Shown: positions 1 through 7,730, numbered from the stretch's first letter. The stretch: DNA of 10,218 bases from Draconibacterium sp. (GCA_027011835.1 JALUZN010000177.1:1-10218), one strand, 5' to 3'. The notes: generated by a model not told the origin, from the letters alone. Numbers and translations: made by a program.

Positions 1-847
1 ATTTTTTCAAACTATCCTTCCAATACGGAATCTCAATACCAAATGTATCTTTTATTTTTATTTTATTCAGTACGCTATAATGCGGACGTTTTGCCGGCGT
101 CGGAAATTCATCGGACAAAACCGGCACTACTGAACAATTAATTTCCGACATTTCAAAAATTGTTTTTGCAAAGTCGTACCAGCTGCAAACTCCTTCGTTA
201 GAGAAATGATAAATTCCGGGAACAAAATTTACAACATTTTTTTCGGAAAGCTGAATAATTGATAAAATTGTTTTGGCTAAATCGGCTGCGTAAGTTGGAG
301 TGCCCACCTGGTCGAAAACTACTTTTAAATTGTTGCGTTCGGCACCCAGTCGGAGCATTGTTTTTACAAAATTGTTTCCAAATGCCGAATACAGCCATGA
401 CGTTCTGATAACAACTGTTTCGGGGTTCTCGTTAAAACTGTTTAATTCGCCCTGTAATTTTGTTTTTCCGTAAACTCCCTGAGGATGAACCTCTTCGACT
501 TCGGAATAGGGCCGGTTGGCAGTGCCGGAAAAAACATAGTCGGTTGATATATTTATAAATTTAGCTTGAATCTGTTTTGCATATTTAGCAAGTATTCCGG
601 GAGCAACGGCATTTATTTTTTCGGCCATTTCCGGCTCCTCTTCGGCCTTGTCTACAGCTGTGTATGCTGCACAATTAATTATATATCCGGGTCTGTTTTT
701 TTTGAAAAAATTTTCAACACCAATTTCGTTGGTAATATCCAGTGAATCGACATCGGTAAATTGATATTCGAATTCGGAGAATTGATTTACCAACTCTTTC
801 AATTCGCTTCCCAACTGTCCGTATGCACCGGTAATTAATAGTTTCAT
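1..847 (-). CDS. rfbD: dTDP-4-dehydrorhamnose reductase, 3' end cut by window edge
   Basis: RfbD/RmlD is a cytoplasmic short-chain dehydrogenase that reduces dTDP-4-dehydro-L-rhamnose to dTDP-L-rhamnose with NAD(P)H, the last step of rhamnose donor synthesis. The protein starts MKLLITGAYGQLGSEL, a Rossmann nucleotide-binding loop (GAYGQLG, residues 7-13). It continues with NCAAYTAVDKAE (59-70), STDYVFSG (101-108, with the catalytic Thr/Asp) and the YGKTK active-site Tyr126/Lys130. It ends in the IPYWKDSLKK stretch typical of the family C-terminus. I read 282 full codons without a stop before the edge. Family members are about 285-300 residues, so only a few residues are missing. The ATG at 847-845 lies one base after the rfbC stop, so the two genes are surely co-transcribed. 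Identity is secure. The RfbD assignment over a general NDR-type reductase rests on these motifs and on rfbA and rfbC next door. Confidence 0.95.
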   Translation of the reverse strand, partial: MKLLITGAYGQLGSELKELVNQFSEFEYQFTDVDSLDITNEIGVENFFKKNRPGYIINCAAYTAVDKAEEEPEMAEKINAVAPGILAKYAKQIQAKFINISTDYVFSGTANRPYSEVEEVHPQGVYGKTKLQGELNSFNENPETVVIRTSWLYSAFGNNFVKTMLRLGAERNNLKVVFDQVGTPTYAADLAKTILSIIQLSEKNVVNFVPGIYHFSNEGVCSWYDFAKTIFEMSEINCSVVPVLSDEFPTPAKRPHYSVLNKIKIKDTFGIEIPYWKDSLKK

Positions 848-848
848 A

Positions 849-1403
849 TTAAAAAGTAAAATTTATTTCAGCATTTTTAAAAGCAGGTGCCTGCCTGTCT
901 TTTTCCGAAATAATTTGTTGCGAATTCTCCAAATGCCAGTCAATATTCAATTTTGTGTCAAACGGATTTATTGACCGTTCAGCCTCTTTTTTGTACAGAT
1001 TGTCGCATTTGTAACTAAAAATAGCTGTTTCGCTTAAAACGGAAAAGCCGTGTGCAAAACCCCGGGGTACAAATAGCTGTTTTTTATTCTTGTCGTTTAA
1101 TTCAATGCCAAACCACTCGCCAAATGTGGGCGACCCTTTTCGTAAATCAACGGCCACATCGAAAACACTTCCTTGTACAACCCGTACCAGTTTTGCCTGT
1201 GCAAATTCGCCCAGCTGGTAATGCAATCCGCGAACCACTCCGCGTACCGATTTCGATTCGTTATCCTGAATAAAACCGGCATCAATACCGGCATCGACAT
1301 ACCTTGCTGATTGATACGATTCGAAAAAATAGCCCCTGTCGTCGTTAAAAACAGTTGGCTCAACGACAAGTAATCCGGGAATTTTTGTTTTTATAATCTC
1401 CAT
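849..1403 (-). CDS. rfbC: dTDP-4-dehydrorhamnose 3,5-epimerase
   Basis: RfbC/RmlC is a cupin enzyme that epimerises carbons 3 and 5 of dTDP-4-dehydro-6-deoxy-glucose in the cytoplasm, giving the RfbD substrate. The 184-residue length is normal for the family. Visible signatures are FNDDRGYFFESY (19-30), RGLHYQ (58-63, His61 being the expected catalytic base), QAKLVRV with Lys71, VPRGFAHGF (112-120), and the YKCDNLY segment (131-137) that supplies the active-site tyrosine. The ATG at 1403 lies five bases after the rfbA stop, and rfbD begins one base after the rfbC stop, making a tight A-C-D operon. No residue expected for activity appears to be missing. Confidence 0.96.
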   Translation of the reverse strand: MEIIKTKIPGLLVVEPTVFNDDRGYFFESYQSARYVDAGIDAGFIQDNESKSVRGVVRGLHYQLGEFAQAKLVRVVQGSVFDVAVDLRKGSPTFGEWFGIELNDKNKKQLFVPRGFAHGFSVLSETAIFSYKCDNLYKKEAERSINPFDTKLNIDWHLENSQQIISEKDRQAPAFKNAEINFTF

Positions 1404-1408
1404 AAATC

Positions 1409-2290
1409 TTAAAACGAAAAAATTTGTTTATCGGCCAGACTTAATAAATACTCGCCGTACTGATTTTTGCTAAGAGGCTGTGCCAGCTCAATTAGCTGTT
1501 CTTTCGAAATGAATCCTTTTTTATAAGCAATCTCCTCAATACACGAAACTTTTAATCCTTGTCGCTGTTCGATGGTTGCAATAAAATTCGATGCCTGTAA
1601 CAGACTCTCGTGTGTGCCCGTGTCGAGCCAGGCAAAACCACGTCCGAGCAGTTTTACTTTCAATCTGTTCTCTTCGAGGTACAACCGGTTTAAGTCGGTA
1701 ATTTCCAGTTCGCCCCGTTTCGAAGGTTTTAAATTTTTTGCTTTTTCCACTACATCGTTCGAGTAGAAATAGAGTCCGGTTACGGCGTAATTTGATTTTG
1801 GATTTTCCGGTTTCTCCTCCAGCGAGATTGCTTTTCCTGTGTTGTCGAATTCAACAACACCGTATCTTTCGGGGTCTTTTACGTAGTAGCCGAAAACTAT
1901 TGAGCCATCGTCGAGTGTTGCCGCCTCTTCCAATACCGAACGAAAATTGTAGCCGTAAAAAATGTTGTCGCCCAAAATCAGGCATACATTATCGTTGCCA
2001 ATAAACTCTTCTCCCAAAATAAAAGCCTGTGCCAATCCATCGGGCGAAGGTTGAATTTTGTATGAAATTTTCATTCCCAGTTGCGAACCGTCACCAAAAA
2101 GCTTTTCGTACAAACCTATGTCGGTGGGGGTCGAGATGATTAAAACTTCCCGTATTCCGGCCAGCATTAAAACCGAGAGCGGATAATAAATCATCGGTTT
2201 ATCGAACACCGGAATAATCTGTTTCGAGATGGAACGTGTTATCGGGTACAATCTTGTTCCTGCACCTCCTGCTAAAATAATACCTTTCAT
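1409..2290 (-). CDS. rfbA: glucose-1-phosphate thymidylyltransferase
   Basis: RfbA/RmlA joins dTTP and glucose-1-phosphate to make dTDP-glucose, the entry step of dTDP-L-rhamnose synthesis. The 293-residue protein has the full set of family motifs: the nucleotide-binding loop GGAGTRLYP (8-16), SKQIIPVFDKPMIYYPLS (22-39) with the conserved Lys23, LGDNIFYG (106-113) with metal-binding Asp108, EEKP, and RGFAWLDTGTHESLLQAS near the C-terminus. It is the first rhamnose gene in the minus-strand order rfbA-rfbC-rfbD. The 156-bp gap upstream separates it from the decarboxylase gene. I find no good TAnnTTTG promoter there, so read-through from upstream is possible. rfbB, needed for the second step, is absent from the window. 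Confidence 0.97.
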   Translation of the reverse strand: MKGIILAGGAGTRLYPITRSISKQIIPVFDKPMIYYPLSVLMLAGIREVLIISTPTDIGLYEKLFGDGSQLGMKISYKIQPSPDGLAQAFILGEEFIGNDNVCLILGDNIFYGYNFRSVLEEAATLDDGSIVFGYYVKDPERYGVVEFDNTGKAISLEEKPENPKSNYAVTGLYFYSNDVVEKAKNLKPSKRGELEITDLNRLYLEENRLKVKLLGRGFAWLDTGTHESLLQASNFIATIEQRQGLKVSCIEEIAYKKGFISKEQLIELAQPLSKNQYGEYLLSLADKQIFSF

Positions 2291-2403
2291 TTTTCAGACT
2301 TTTAAATTTTTATATTTATAACGAAAGAGATTATAAATTTAAGATGTCCGATTTAAATTTGGCACCGGATATTTCATCCTTTTTTCTAATTCTTTCAGTG
2401 AGG

Positions 2404-2444
2404 TTGTTTCTTGTTAAATTGAAAATCTCTTTAACAAGAAACAA
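2404..2444. repeat. 15-bp perfect inverted repeat after the decarboxylase gene (possible terminator or processing hairpin)
   Basis: The arms TTGTTTCTTGTTAAA (2404-2418) and TTTAACAAGAAACAA (2430-2444) are perfect reverse complements around an 11-base loop. The hairpin begins two bases after the stop of the UDP-glucuronate decarboxylase gene, so on the minus strand it is placed like a transcription terminator. No T-run follows it in that direction. On the plus strand it is followed by a T-rich stretch (2445-2458), but no plus-strand gene leads into it. It could be a partial terminator, an mRNA-stabilising 3' hairpin or an operator. The rest of the 2291-2446 gap is AT-rich with no recognisable gene. 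Confidence 0.6.
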
Positions 2445-2446
2445 TT

Positions 2447-3391
<945 letters not shown>

Positions 3392-3413
3392 AAAGTTTGT
3401 CTGTTTAATTTTC

Positions 3414-3443
3414 CAAATTTAATAAAAGAAACAGAGCTTGCAA
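3414..3443 (-). promoter_or_regulatory. Bacteroidota-type promoter for the UDP-glucuronate decarboxylase gene
   Basis: On the minus strand TAAATTTG (3421-3414) matches the -7 consensus TAnnTTTG of Bacteroidota. A TTG (3443-3441) lies 19 bases upstream, the usual place of the -33 element. The predicted transcript would begin about 15-20 bases before the ATG at 3391. The spacing and position relative to the gene make this the best promoter candidate in the window. No experimental support can be drawn from sequence alone. Confidence 0.55.
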
Positions 3444-3482
3444 CGATTGTTTGGTTCTTAACTTTTGAATGTTTCTATTTTG

Positions 3483-3525
3483 CCGTTTTCCTAAGTAGTT
3501 TTTAATTTCCTGTAAAAGAAAACGG
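3483..3525 (-). terminator. weak hairpin candidate after the WbqC-family gene
   Basis: CCGTTTTC (3483-3490) and GAAAACGG (3518-3525) are perfect reverse complements, separated by a 27-base loop, and start eight bases after the WbqC-family stop. The position fits a terminator, but the loop is long and there is no T-run on the minus-strand side. This is a low-confidence call. The remainder of the 3392-3533 gap holds the decarboxylase promoter. Confidence 0.25.
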
Positions 3526-3533
3526 AGATTGTT

Positions 3534-4178
3534 TTAGCGAACCAGCAGGCTATCTTCTAAAATGGAGTAACTGTTTGGGCCTTCGTTAAAAAGTAAATCT
3601 AAGATGCTGAGGTTTGGAGTAAATCCAAATTTATCGGAAAAAACCTGAGTGTATTCGGCAGGTTGAAAAGCAGAATCGGGAGCTGTTCTGTTTTTCGGCG
3701 AAATGGTTTCGCGGAAATTCAGAGTAATCTTCGGAACCTCCTCGAAATTATTGGTAAGAATTGAGGTGTCTTCAATATCAATAAGCTCGCAAATCGTTTC
3801 GTTTATTTTCAGGTTTAAATCGAAAAGATACGTTATCTTTTTTTCGAAAAAAGGTTTTATTTCATCGAAATAATATTCGAAATAGGGCGACGAGTTGTAG
3901 GCCGAAACAATGGTTTGCCACTGGTTTCGCTGCCAGTTCATTTCGTACGATATTTTTATATCCTTTACCGGAATTTTAGGTCGGCGCCCTTTAATAACCG
4001 GAACAATTAAAGTAATTGGTACGTTTCCTCCTAATATTACAGCCCGGTTGCGGTAGGTTTGTTTATTAAAATGCTCGAACTGTTCGATGTAAACTTTTGG
4101 GTGTGCAATAAACCTTGCATAATAATGTACCGGGGCAAAATAGGCGGTGCTTAGCAGAATGTTTTCTGTTCGATTCAT
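3534..4178 (-). CDS. WbqC-family protein
   Basis: This matches the WbqC-like family, found beside surface-polysaccharide genes and in conserved Bacteroidota neighbourhoods; its biochemical role is not established. Numbered from the ATG at 4178 (214 residues), visible family features are STAYFAPVHYYA (10-21), the YIEQFEHFNKQTYRNRA block (30-46), ITLIVPV (55-61), and NQWQTIVSAYNSSPYFEYY (85-103). No signal peptide or membrane segment is visible, so it is probably cytoplasmic. The frame stays open to a TTG at 4196, but I choose the ATG: the TTG lies inside a promoter-like TAAATTTG, and family similarity begins after the ATG. It is separated from the LapA-domain gene by 72 bases and follows dapB-lepB in the same direction. 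The family call is firm; function is unknown. Confidence 0.88.
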   Translation of the reverse strand: MNRTENILLSTAYFAPVHYYARFIAHPKVYIEQFEHFNKQTYRNRAVILGGNVPITLIVPVIKGRRPKIPVKDIKISYEMNWQRNQWQTIVSAYNSSPYFEYYFDEIKPFFEKKITYLFDLNLKINETICELIDIEDTSILTNNFEEVPKITLNFRETISPKNRTAPDSAFQPAEYTQVFSDKFGFTPNLSILDLLFNEGPNSYSILEDSLLVR

Positions 4179-4193
4179 TTTAAAAATTTCGAA

Positions 4194-4222
4194 CAAATTT
4201 AAAAGAAAAATGTAAGCGGCAA
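4194..4222 (-). promoter_or_regulatory. Bacteroidota-type promoter for the WbqC-family gene
   Basis: On the minus strand TAAATTTG (4201-4194) fits the TAnnTTTG -7 element, with TTG (4222-4220) 18 bases upstream as the -33 element. The start of transcription would fall near 4186-4190, leaving a leader of roughly ten bases before the ATG at 4178. This supports the ATG over the upstream TTG at 4196, which would overlap the -7 element and precede the transcript start. Confidence 0.45.
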
Positions 4223-4250
4223 TAATTAAACAACTTCAATAAATAAAATG

Positions 4251-4610
4251 CTAATCTTCCTTAAAAAACGAACTTGTGTTGTCGTCGTCCATTTCAACTC
4301 CTTCGGGATTTTTTTCTTCAATCTCATCCGGAGTTTTAATGGCAGGCTCAAATTCTTTATGTGCCTCTTCTAACCTTTTATACTCTTTTTGAAGTTTTTT
4401 AAACTCCTTTTTACGTTGCCACAAACGCGGGTAAAAATAGATGGAGGCAATAATGTAACCAATAACAACACTTGCAATTAAAAGCAGAACAAGTGGTACA
4501 TTATCTAATGTCCAAATAAAGAAGTTGATGGAAACTTCGACTGAATTTTGTAATGTGAAAACAACAAGAAGTATTGCCAGAACAAGAAGAATTACAATTG
4601 CGAAACTCAT
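4251..4610 (-). CDS. LapA-domain (DUF1049) small inner-membrane protein
   Basis: This 119-residue protein resembles the lipopolysaccharide assembly protein A domain family. It has a hydrophobic segment at residues 2-20, the characteristic FTLQNSVEVSINFFIW linker (18-33), and a second membrane segment at 38-60. A charged, probably coiled-coil cytoplasmic stretch follows (RLWQRKKEFKKLQKEYKRLE, 62-81), then an acidic tail (94-119). In E. coli LapA works with LapB in control of LPS synthesis. No LapB-like tetratricopeptide gene is visible here, so that role should not be carried over directly. The ATG at 4610 follows the lepB stop by 76 bases in the same direction. I see only a degenerate TATCTTG-like site near 4628-4634 in that gap, so it may be transcribed with dapB-lepB. 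Confidence 0.8.
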   Translation of the reverse strand: MSFAIVILLVLAILLVVFTLQNSVEVSINFFIWTLDNVPLVLLLIASVVIGYIIASIYFYPRLWQRKKEFKKLQKEYKRLEEAHKEFEPAIKTPDEIEEKNPEGVEMDDDNTSSFFKED

Positions 4611-4686
4611 AATTGAAATTTTTGTTCAAGATAAAAAAAGGAAAATGATTTCCCATAATCCTTCTTTAAAAGTTTAACCTGTTATT

Positions 4687-6027
4687 TTACTTGATAACGG
4701 TAAAAATTCGATTGAATCGGATATTTGCCGGAAAACTTTTGTCTTTATCAATCGACAGCCAGATAAATTTGGCTTTCCCCACAACGTGGTCTTCGGGTAC
4801 AAAGCCCCAGTAGCGCGAGTCGGCCGAGTTATGGCGGTTGTCGCCCATCATCCAGTAATAATCCATTTTAAATGTATAACTGGTTGCTATTTCGCCATTA
4901 ATGTAAATTTTGTCGCCGTCAACTTTTAAATCGTTGTTTTCATAAACGTCGATTATTCTGCGGTAGAGGGGGAGGTTGTCGACAGTTAATTGTACCGTTG
5001 CTCCTTTTTCGGGAATTGTGATTGGCCCAACATTATCAACATTCCATTTAAAATTTTTGTTCGACGGGAAAATTGCCGGATCCCATATTCCGGGTTCTTC
5101 AATCATTTTTTCGACACTAACTACATTGGAGAATTTTTTAAGTTTTTCTGCATTTTCTTCGGTAAGCGGGAAAATATACCGCGAGCTGTTTCCCTGTCTG
5201 TCGGCAATTGCAATGTGCAGGCGGTCGAGTGCTTTCGGGTTTATCGATGTGCCATTTGTTCTTATAATATATTTTTGCTGAACGCCGTTAAATTTCTTTT
5301 GTGGTTTGCCGTTTACATACAGCTGGCCGCGAACCAATTTAATTTCGTCGCCGTGAATAGCAACGCATCGTTTTATGTAGTTTTCGCGTTTATCGACCGG
5401 GCGGGCAATAATTTCGCCAAAATTGCGCTTGTCGCTCCAAACTCGTGCTCTGCCATACACCCGAATAAGTTGGTAGTAACTTTGTGCTGCCATATTTAGT
5501 GCAACCGTGTCGCCTTCGGGAAAGTGAAAAACAACTACGTCGTTCTCTTTTACGGTTGTAAAACCTGCCAGTCGATGGTAAGGGCGTTTAATCCACTCGA
5601 CATACGATTTTGTGTTTTTTAAAACCGGCAATGTGTTGTGTACAAACGGAAATGAGAGTGGAGTATTTGGCGTTTTTGGCCCGTAAGCGGTTTTACTTAC
5701 AAACAGATAGTCGCCCACCAACATTGTTTTTTCCATTGATGACGTTGGAATGGTGTACGCTTCGATAAAAAATATGCGAATAAACGAAGCGGCAATTACT
5801 GCAAAAATTATGGCATCAACCCATTCAACAACTTTTGTCTGTTTCCCGTTTGGCGGGTTTTTCTTTTTCCAGAACGACCAATGAACTTTTTCGGTAATGT
5901 ATATGTCGAAAATAACACCTAGCCCCAATAGCCAGATGTAGTTTCCCAACCAAATTACCCAGAGCAAATATAGTGTTCCAACGGTTCCGAATTTGAACCA
6001 TTTGTTTGTTAAAATTGATCGTAACAT
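4687..6027 (-). CDS. lepB: signal peptidase I
   Basis: LepB is the inner-membrane serine protease that removes signal peptides from exported proteins. The 446-residue chain has hydrophobic segments near 14-43 and 70-88, then the catalytic IPTSSMEKTMLVGD (93-106) with nucleophile Ser97. YIKRCVAIHGDEI (217-229) carries the general-base Lys219, and GDNRHNSADSRYWGFVPEDHVVGKA (395-419) is the conserved C-terminal box. It is much longer than the E. coli enzyme (324 residues). The extra length lies mostly between the Lys box and the C-terminal box (about 235-385), a periplasmic insertion that I recall as usual in Bacteroidota. The ATG at 6027 is four bases after the dapB stop, so they share a transcript. 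All catalytic residues are present. Confidence 0.96.
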   Translation of the reverse strand: MLRSILTNKWFKFGTVGTLYLLWVIWLGNYIWLLGLGVIFDIYITEKVHWSFWKKKNPPNGKQTKVVEWVDAIIFAVIAASFIRIFFIEAYTIPTSSMEKTMLVGDYLFVSKTAYGPKTPNTPLSFPFVHNTLPVLKNTKSYVEWIKRPYHRLAGFTTVKENDVVVFHFPEGDTVALNMAAQSYYQLIRVYGRARVWSDKRNFGEIIARPVDKRENYIKRCVAIHGDEIKLVRGQLYVNGKPQKKFNGVQQKYIIRTNGTSINPKALDRLHIAIADRQGNSSRYIFPLTEENAEKLKKFSNVVSVEKMIEEPGIWDPAIFPSNKNFKWNVDNVGPITIPEKGATVQLTVDNLPLYRRIIDVYENNDLKVDGDKIYINGEIATSYTFKMDYYWMMGDNRHNSADSRYWGFVPEDHVVGKAKFIWLSIDKDKSFPANIRFNRIFTVIK

Positions 6028-6031
6028 TTAA

Positions 6032-6748
6032 TTATATTTTTAGTAAATCTTTCATGGTTAAAATGCCTCTGTTTTCGAGGCAGTATTCGGCAGCAAGAAC
6101 AGCTCCGAATGCAAAGCCCTTTCTGCTTTTTGCACTGTGTGTTATTTCAATAAAATCGACTGCCGATTCGTATTTTATTGAATGAATTCCGGGAACTTGC
6201 CCGATGCGCTCCGATTTAATATTTAACTCGGTTTCCGAAGGTGTTTTATCGTTCACCCAACTTTCAACATTGGGGAGTTCGTTAATAATATCTTCGGCTA
6301 AACTAATTGCTGTGCCACTTGGTGCATCGAGCTTTTGAGTATGATGAACTTCGGTCATTTCAACATTGTATTCGGTTCTTAATGCCATTAACGACGCTAG
6401 TTTCTTGTTTAATTCAAAAAACAGATTAACACCTACCGAAAAGTTACTTCCGTAAAAAAAAGTTCCATTGGTGTCGGTACATTTTTTATAAACTTCCTCC
6501 TTTTTGTCGAGCCAGCCGGTTGTTCCGCTTACCACCGGAATTCCAGCATCGAAACATTTGTTGTAGTTCTTTACTGCCGATGCGGGTATTGTAAACTCAA
6601 TGGCAACATCACATTTTTTTAAATTTTCGGTTATTAAATCCTGGGGGTTATCAATATCAATTGTTAAGCATATTTCGTGGCCACGCGAAACGGCAATTTT
6701 CTCAATCTCTTTTCCCATTTTCCCGTATCCAATTAAGGCAATCTTCAT
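6032..6748 (-). CDS. dapB: 4-hydroxy-tetrahydrodipicolinate reductase
   Basis: DapB uses NAD(P)H to reduce hydroxy-tetrahydrodipicolinate in the cytoplasm, on the path to meso-diaminopimelate for peptidoglycan and to lysine. The 238-residue protein shows the Rossmann loop IGYGKMGKEI (6-15), IEFTIPASAVKNY (50-62), VSGTTGW (73-79), GSNFSVGVNLFF (100-111) and the catalytic EVHHTQKLDAPSGTA (133-147). In that last block His135 and Lys139 correspond to E. coli His159 and Lys163. It is slightly shorter than the E. coli enzyme (273), like other Bacteroidota forms. It is the first gene of a tight dapB-lepB pair. The 254-bp gap upstream holds a promoter-like TATCTTTG and two short dyads. Confidence 0.97.
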   Translation of the reverse strand: MKIALIGYGKMGKEIEKIAVSRGHEICLTIDIDNPQDLITENLKKCDVAIEFTIPASAVKNYNKCFDAGIPVVSGTTGWLDKKEEVYKKCTDTNGTFFYGSNFSVGVNLFFELNKKLASLMALRTEYNVEMTEVHHTQKLDAPSGTAISLAEDIINELPNVESWVNDKTPSETELNIKSERIGQVPGIHSIKYESAVDFIEITHSAKSRKGFAFGAVLAAEYCLENRGILTMKDLLKI

Positions 6749-6782
6749 TATATAAACTTGTTAGTTTTAAAATGTTTTTTTA

Positions 6783-6795
6783 TTGTGCTGCACAA
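6783..6795. repeat. 13-bp dyad in the dapB leader
   Basis: TTGTGC-T-GCACAA is a perfect dyad with a single central base, lying 35-47 bases upstream of the dapB ATG and flanked on both sides by runs of T. The symmetry suits a homodimeric DNA-binding protein better than an RNA hairpin, whose loop would be only three bases (TTGTG-CTG-CACAA). It would be in the 5' leader if the TATCTTTG promoter at 6904-6897 is used. Function is unknown, and chance is not excluded at this length. Confidence 0.3.
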
Positions 6796-6896
6796 GCAAT
6801 TTTTTAGATGTTCTACTGTTTTATTCTGTTAACTAAAAGGAACAAAAATTATAAGGTAGTTTCATCCGGTATCTTCTGAAGCTTTATATTATGCGA

Positions 6897-6930
6897 CAAA
6901 GATAAAATATTGTTTAAATGTACCGACAAA
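6897..6930 (-). promoter_or_regulatory. candidate dapB-lepB promoter
   Basis: On the minus strand TATCTTTG (6904-6897) is a good match to the -7 element TAnnTTTG. A TTTG (6930-6927) lies 22 bases upstream, slightly farther than the usual 19-21. The transcript would start near 6890 and have a leader of about 140 bases before the dapB ATG. The -33 region coincides with the dyad at 6924-6938. Confidence 0.4.
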
Positions 6931-6938
6931 CATTGTCG
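6924..6938. repeat. 15-bp dyad over the -33 region of the dapB promoter candidate
   Basis: CGACAA (6924-6929) and TTGTCG (6933-6938) are perfect reverse complements around ACA. The site lies between the antitoxin stop at 7003 and the promoter-like TATCTTTG of dapB, overlapping that promoter's -33 position. It could be an operator, or on the plus strand a small hairpin followed by a T-run (6945-6951). No plus-strand gene leads into it, so the operator reading is preferred, at low confidence. Confidence 0.3.
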
Positions 6939-7002
6939 ATATTAATTTTTTTCGATAAACGAGTTTGAAATGCTGATGAATGACTTGTTTCTATTTCGGA
7001 AG

Positions 7003-7356
7003 TTAAATTAATTGAAGAGTTTCTGAACTTCCATTGTCAAATTCTAGTTTCAGCGACATCTTGCTAACTTTCAGTGCTTCAACATATCTTCGAATTGTTC
7101 CAAATTTTGTTTCTTTCAAATTGTTTTCAATTTTTGAAATATATGATTTGTCTATTTTCATTATTTCGGCCAATTGTTCTTGTGTTAGATTTTTTTCCTT
7201 TCTCAGTTTTTTAAGAAAATCACCAATTAATTCAGTTTTAAAATCTTCTTCATATTGTTCTCTGGCTTCACTTCCTTTCAGACCATAAACTTTGTCTTTC
7301 TGTTCGTTATGTGAAACAAATCCCATTTTATTTAATCGTTCTCTTCTTTTTTCCAT
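7003..7356 (-). CDS. HigA-type antitoxin, XRE-family helix-turn-helix
   Basis: This 117-residue protein is the likely antitoxin of the pair with the upstream RelE/HigB-like toxin. It has a charged N-terminal extension (1-44), then a Cro/C1-type helix-turn-helix: FLKKLRKEKNLTQEQLAEIM (47-66), DKSYISKIENNL (69-80) and a closing helix FGTIRRYVEALKV (85-97). A short beta-like tail follows (SLKLEFDNGSSETLQLI). Such antitoxins neutralise the toxin by binding it and repress their own promoter through the helix-turn-helix. The ATG at 7356 is five bases after the toxin stop, giving the toxin-first order typical of higBA. It is AT-rich and CpG-poor compared with the flanking genes, suggesting transfer. 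Neutralisation is inferred, not shown. Confidence 0.85.
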   Translation of the reverse strand: MEKRRERLNKMGFVSHNEQKDKVYGLKGSEAREQYEEDFKTELIGDFLKKLRKEKNLTQEQLAEIMKIDKSYISKIENNLKETKFGTIRRYVEALKVSKMSLKLEFDNGSSETLQLI

Positions 7357-7361
7357 TATTT

Positions 7362-7709
7362 CTATTCTTTATTTTCTGAAAAATATATTTTCTTTAATTG
7401 TTCTGCTTTTTCTATTTCATTTTTTGGGGTTTTGTTTGTCTTTTTCTTGAATCCGTGTGTCACAATTATTAAAGGGTCATTTGGTTCTTCCGTGTCAAAA
7501 AAAGACAATAGTCGATAAAAAACTCCTTTAAAATCAATGACAAATTCCCAAATTCCGTTTGAAGAAGTTAATTTCTTAAACCAGTTCCCAAAAAGATTGA
7601 TTTCTACTTTGTCAATTATAAAGTCAATTTTTCTTTGTTCTTTAAGTCCCAAACTATTATAAAAAGTCTGTGCTTCTGGTGATAAATAAACTTCATATCG
7701 TTTATCCAT
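7362..7709 (-). CDS. RelE/HigB-type toxin (phage-derived Gp49-like family)
   Basis: This 115-residue protein resembles Gp49-like/HigB toxins of the RelE superfamily, which cut mRNA on the ribosome. Visible family features are the N-terminal YEVYLSPEAQTFYNSL (5-20), IWEFVIDFKGVFYRLLSFF (53-71) with the core strand and arginine, and the C-terminal VTHGFKKKTNKTPKNEIEKA signature (83-102), where basic residues contact RNA. The HTH antitoxin follows five bases after its stop, the higBA order. A TATCTTTG promoter element lies 22 bases before the ATG, with a palindrome behind it. The gene sits between the TlpA-like gene and dapB and is CpG-poor compared with both, so it may be a recent arrival. Whether the toxin is active cannot be judged from sequence. 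Confidence 0.86.
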   Translation of the reverse strand: MDKRYEVYLSPEAQTFYNSLGLKEQRKIDFIIDKVEINLFGNWFKKLTSSNGIWEFVIDFKGVFYRLLSFFDTEEPNDPLIIVTHGFKKKTNKTPKNEIEKAEQLKKIYFSENKE

Positions 7710-7730
7710 ATACTTTTATAATTTCTTGTG

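Noticed and set aside
1097..1369. 90-codon minus-strand frame inside rfbC
   Set aside because: It is a different reading frame of rfbC, which has all catalytic motifs intact; no independent support.
2335..2360. Inverted repeat AAATTTAA ... TTAAATTT upstream of rfbA
   Set aside because: The arms are pure A/T in an AT-rich gap, so symmetry of this length is expected by chance.
4990..5499. 169-codon open frame on the plus strand opposite lepB
   Set aside because: It is antisense to the fully supported lepB, has no recognisable domain, and its composition follows the lepB codon pattern; an overlap shadow.
6749..7002. Possible small gene or riboswitch in the gap before dapB
   Set aside because: Stops are frequent in all frames I followed, and I could not recognise a conserved riboswitch core; only short dyads and a promoter-like site are supported.
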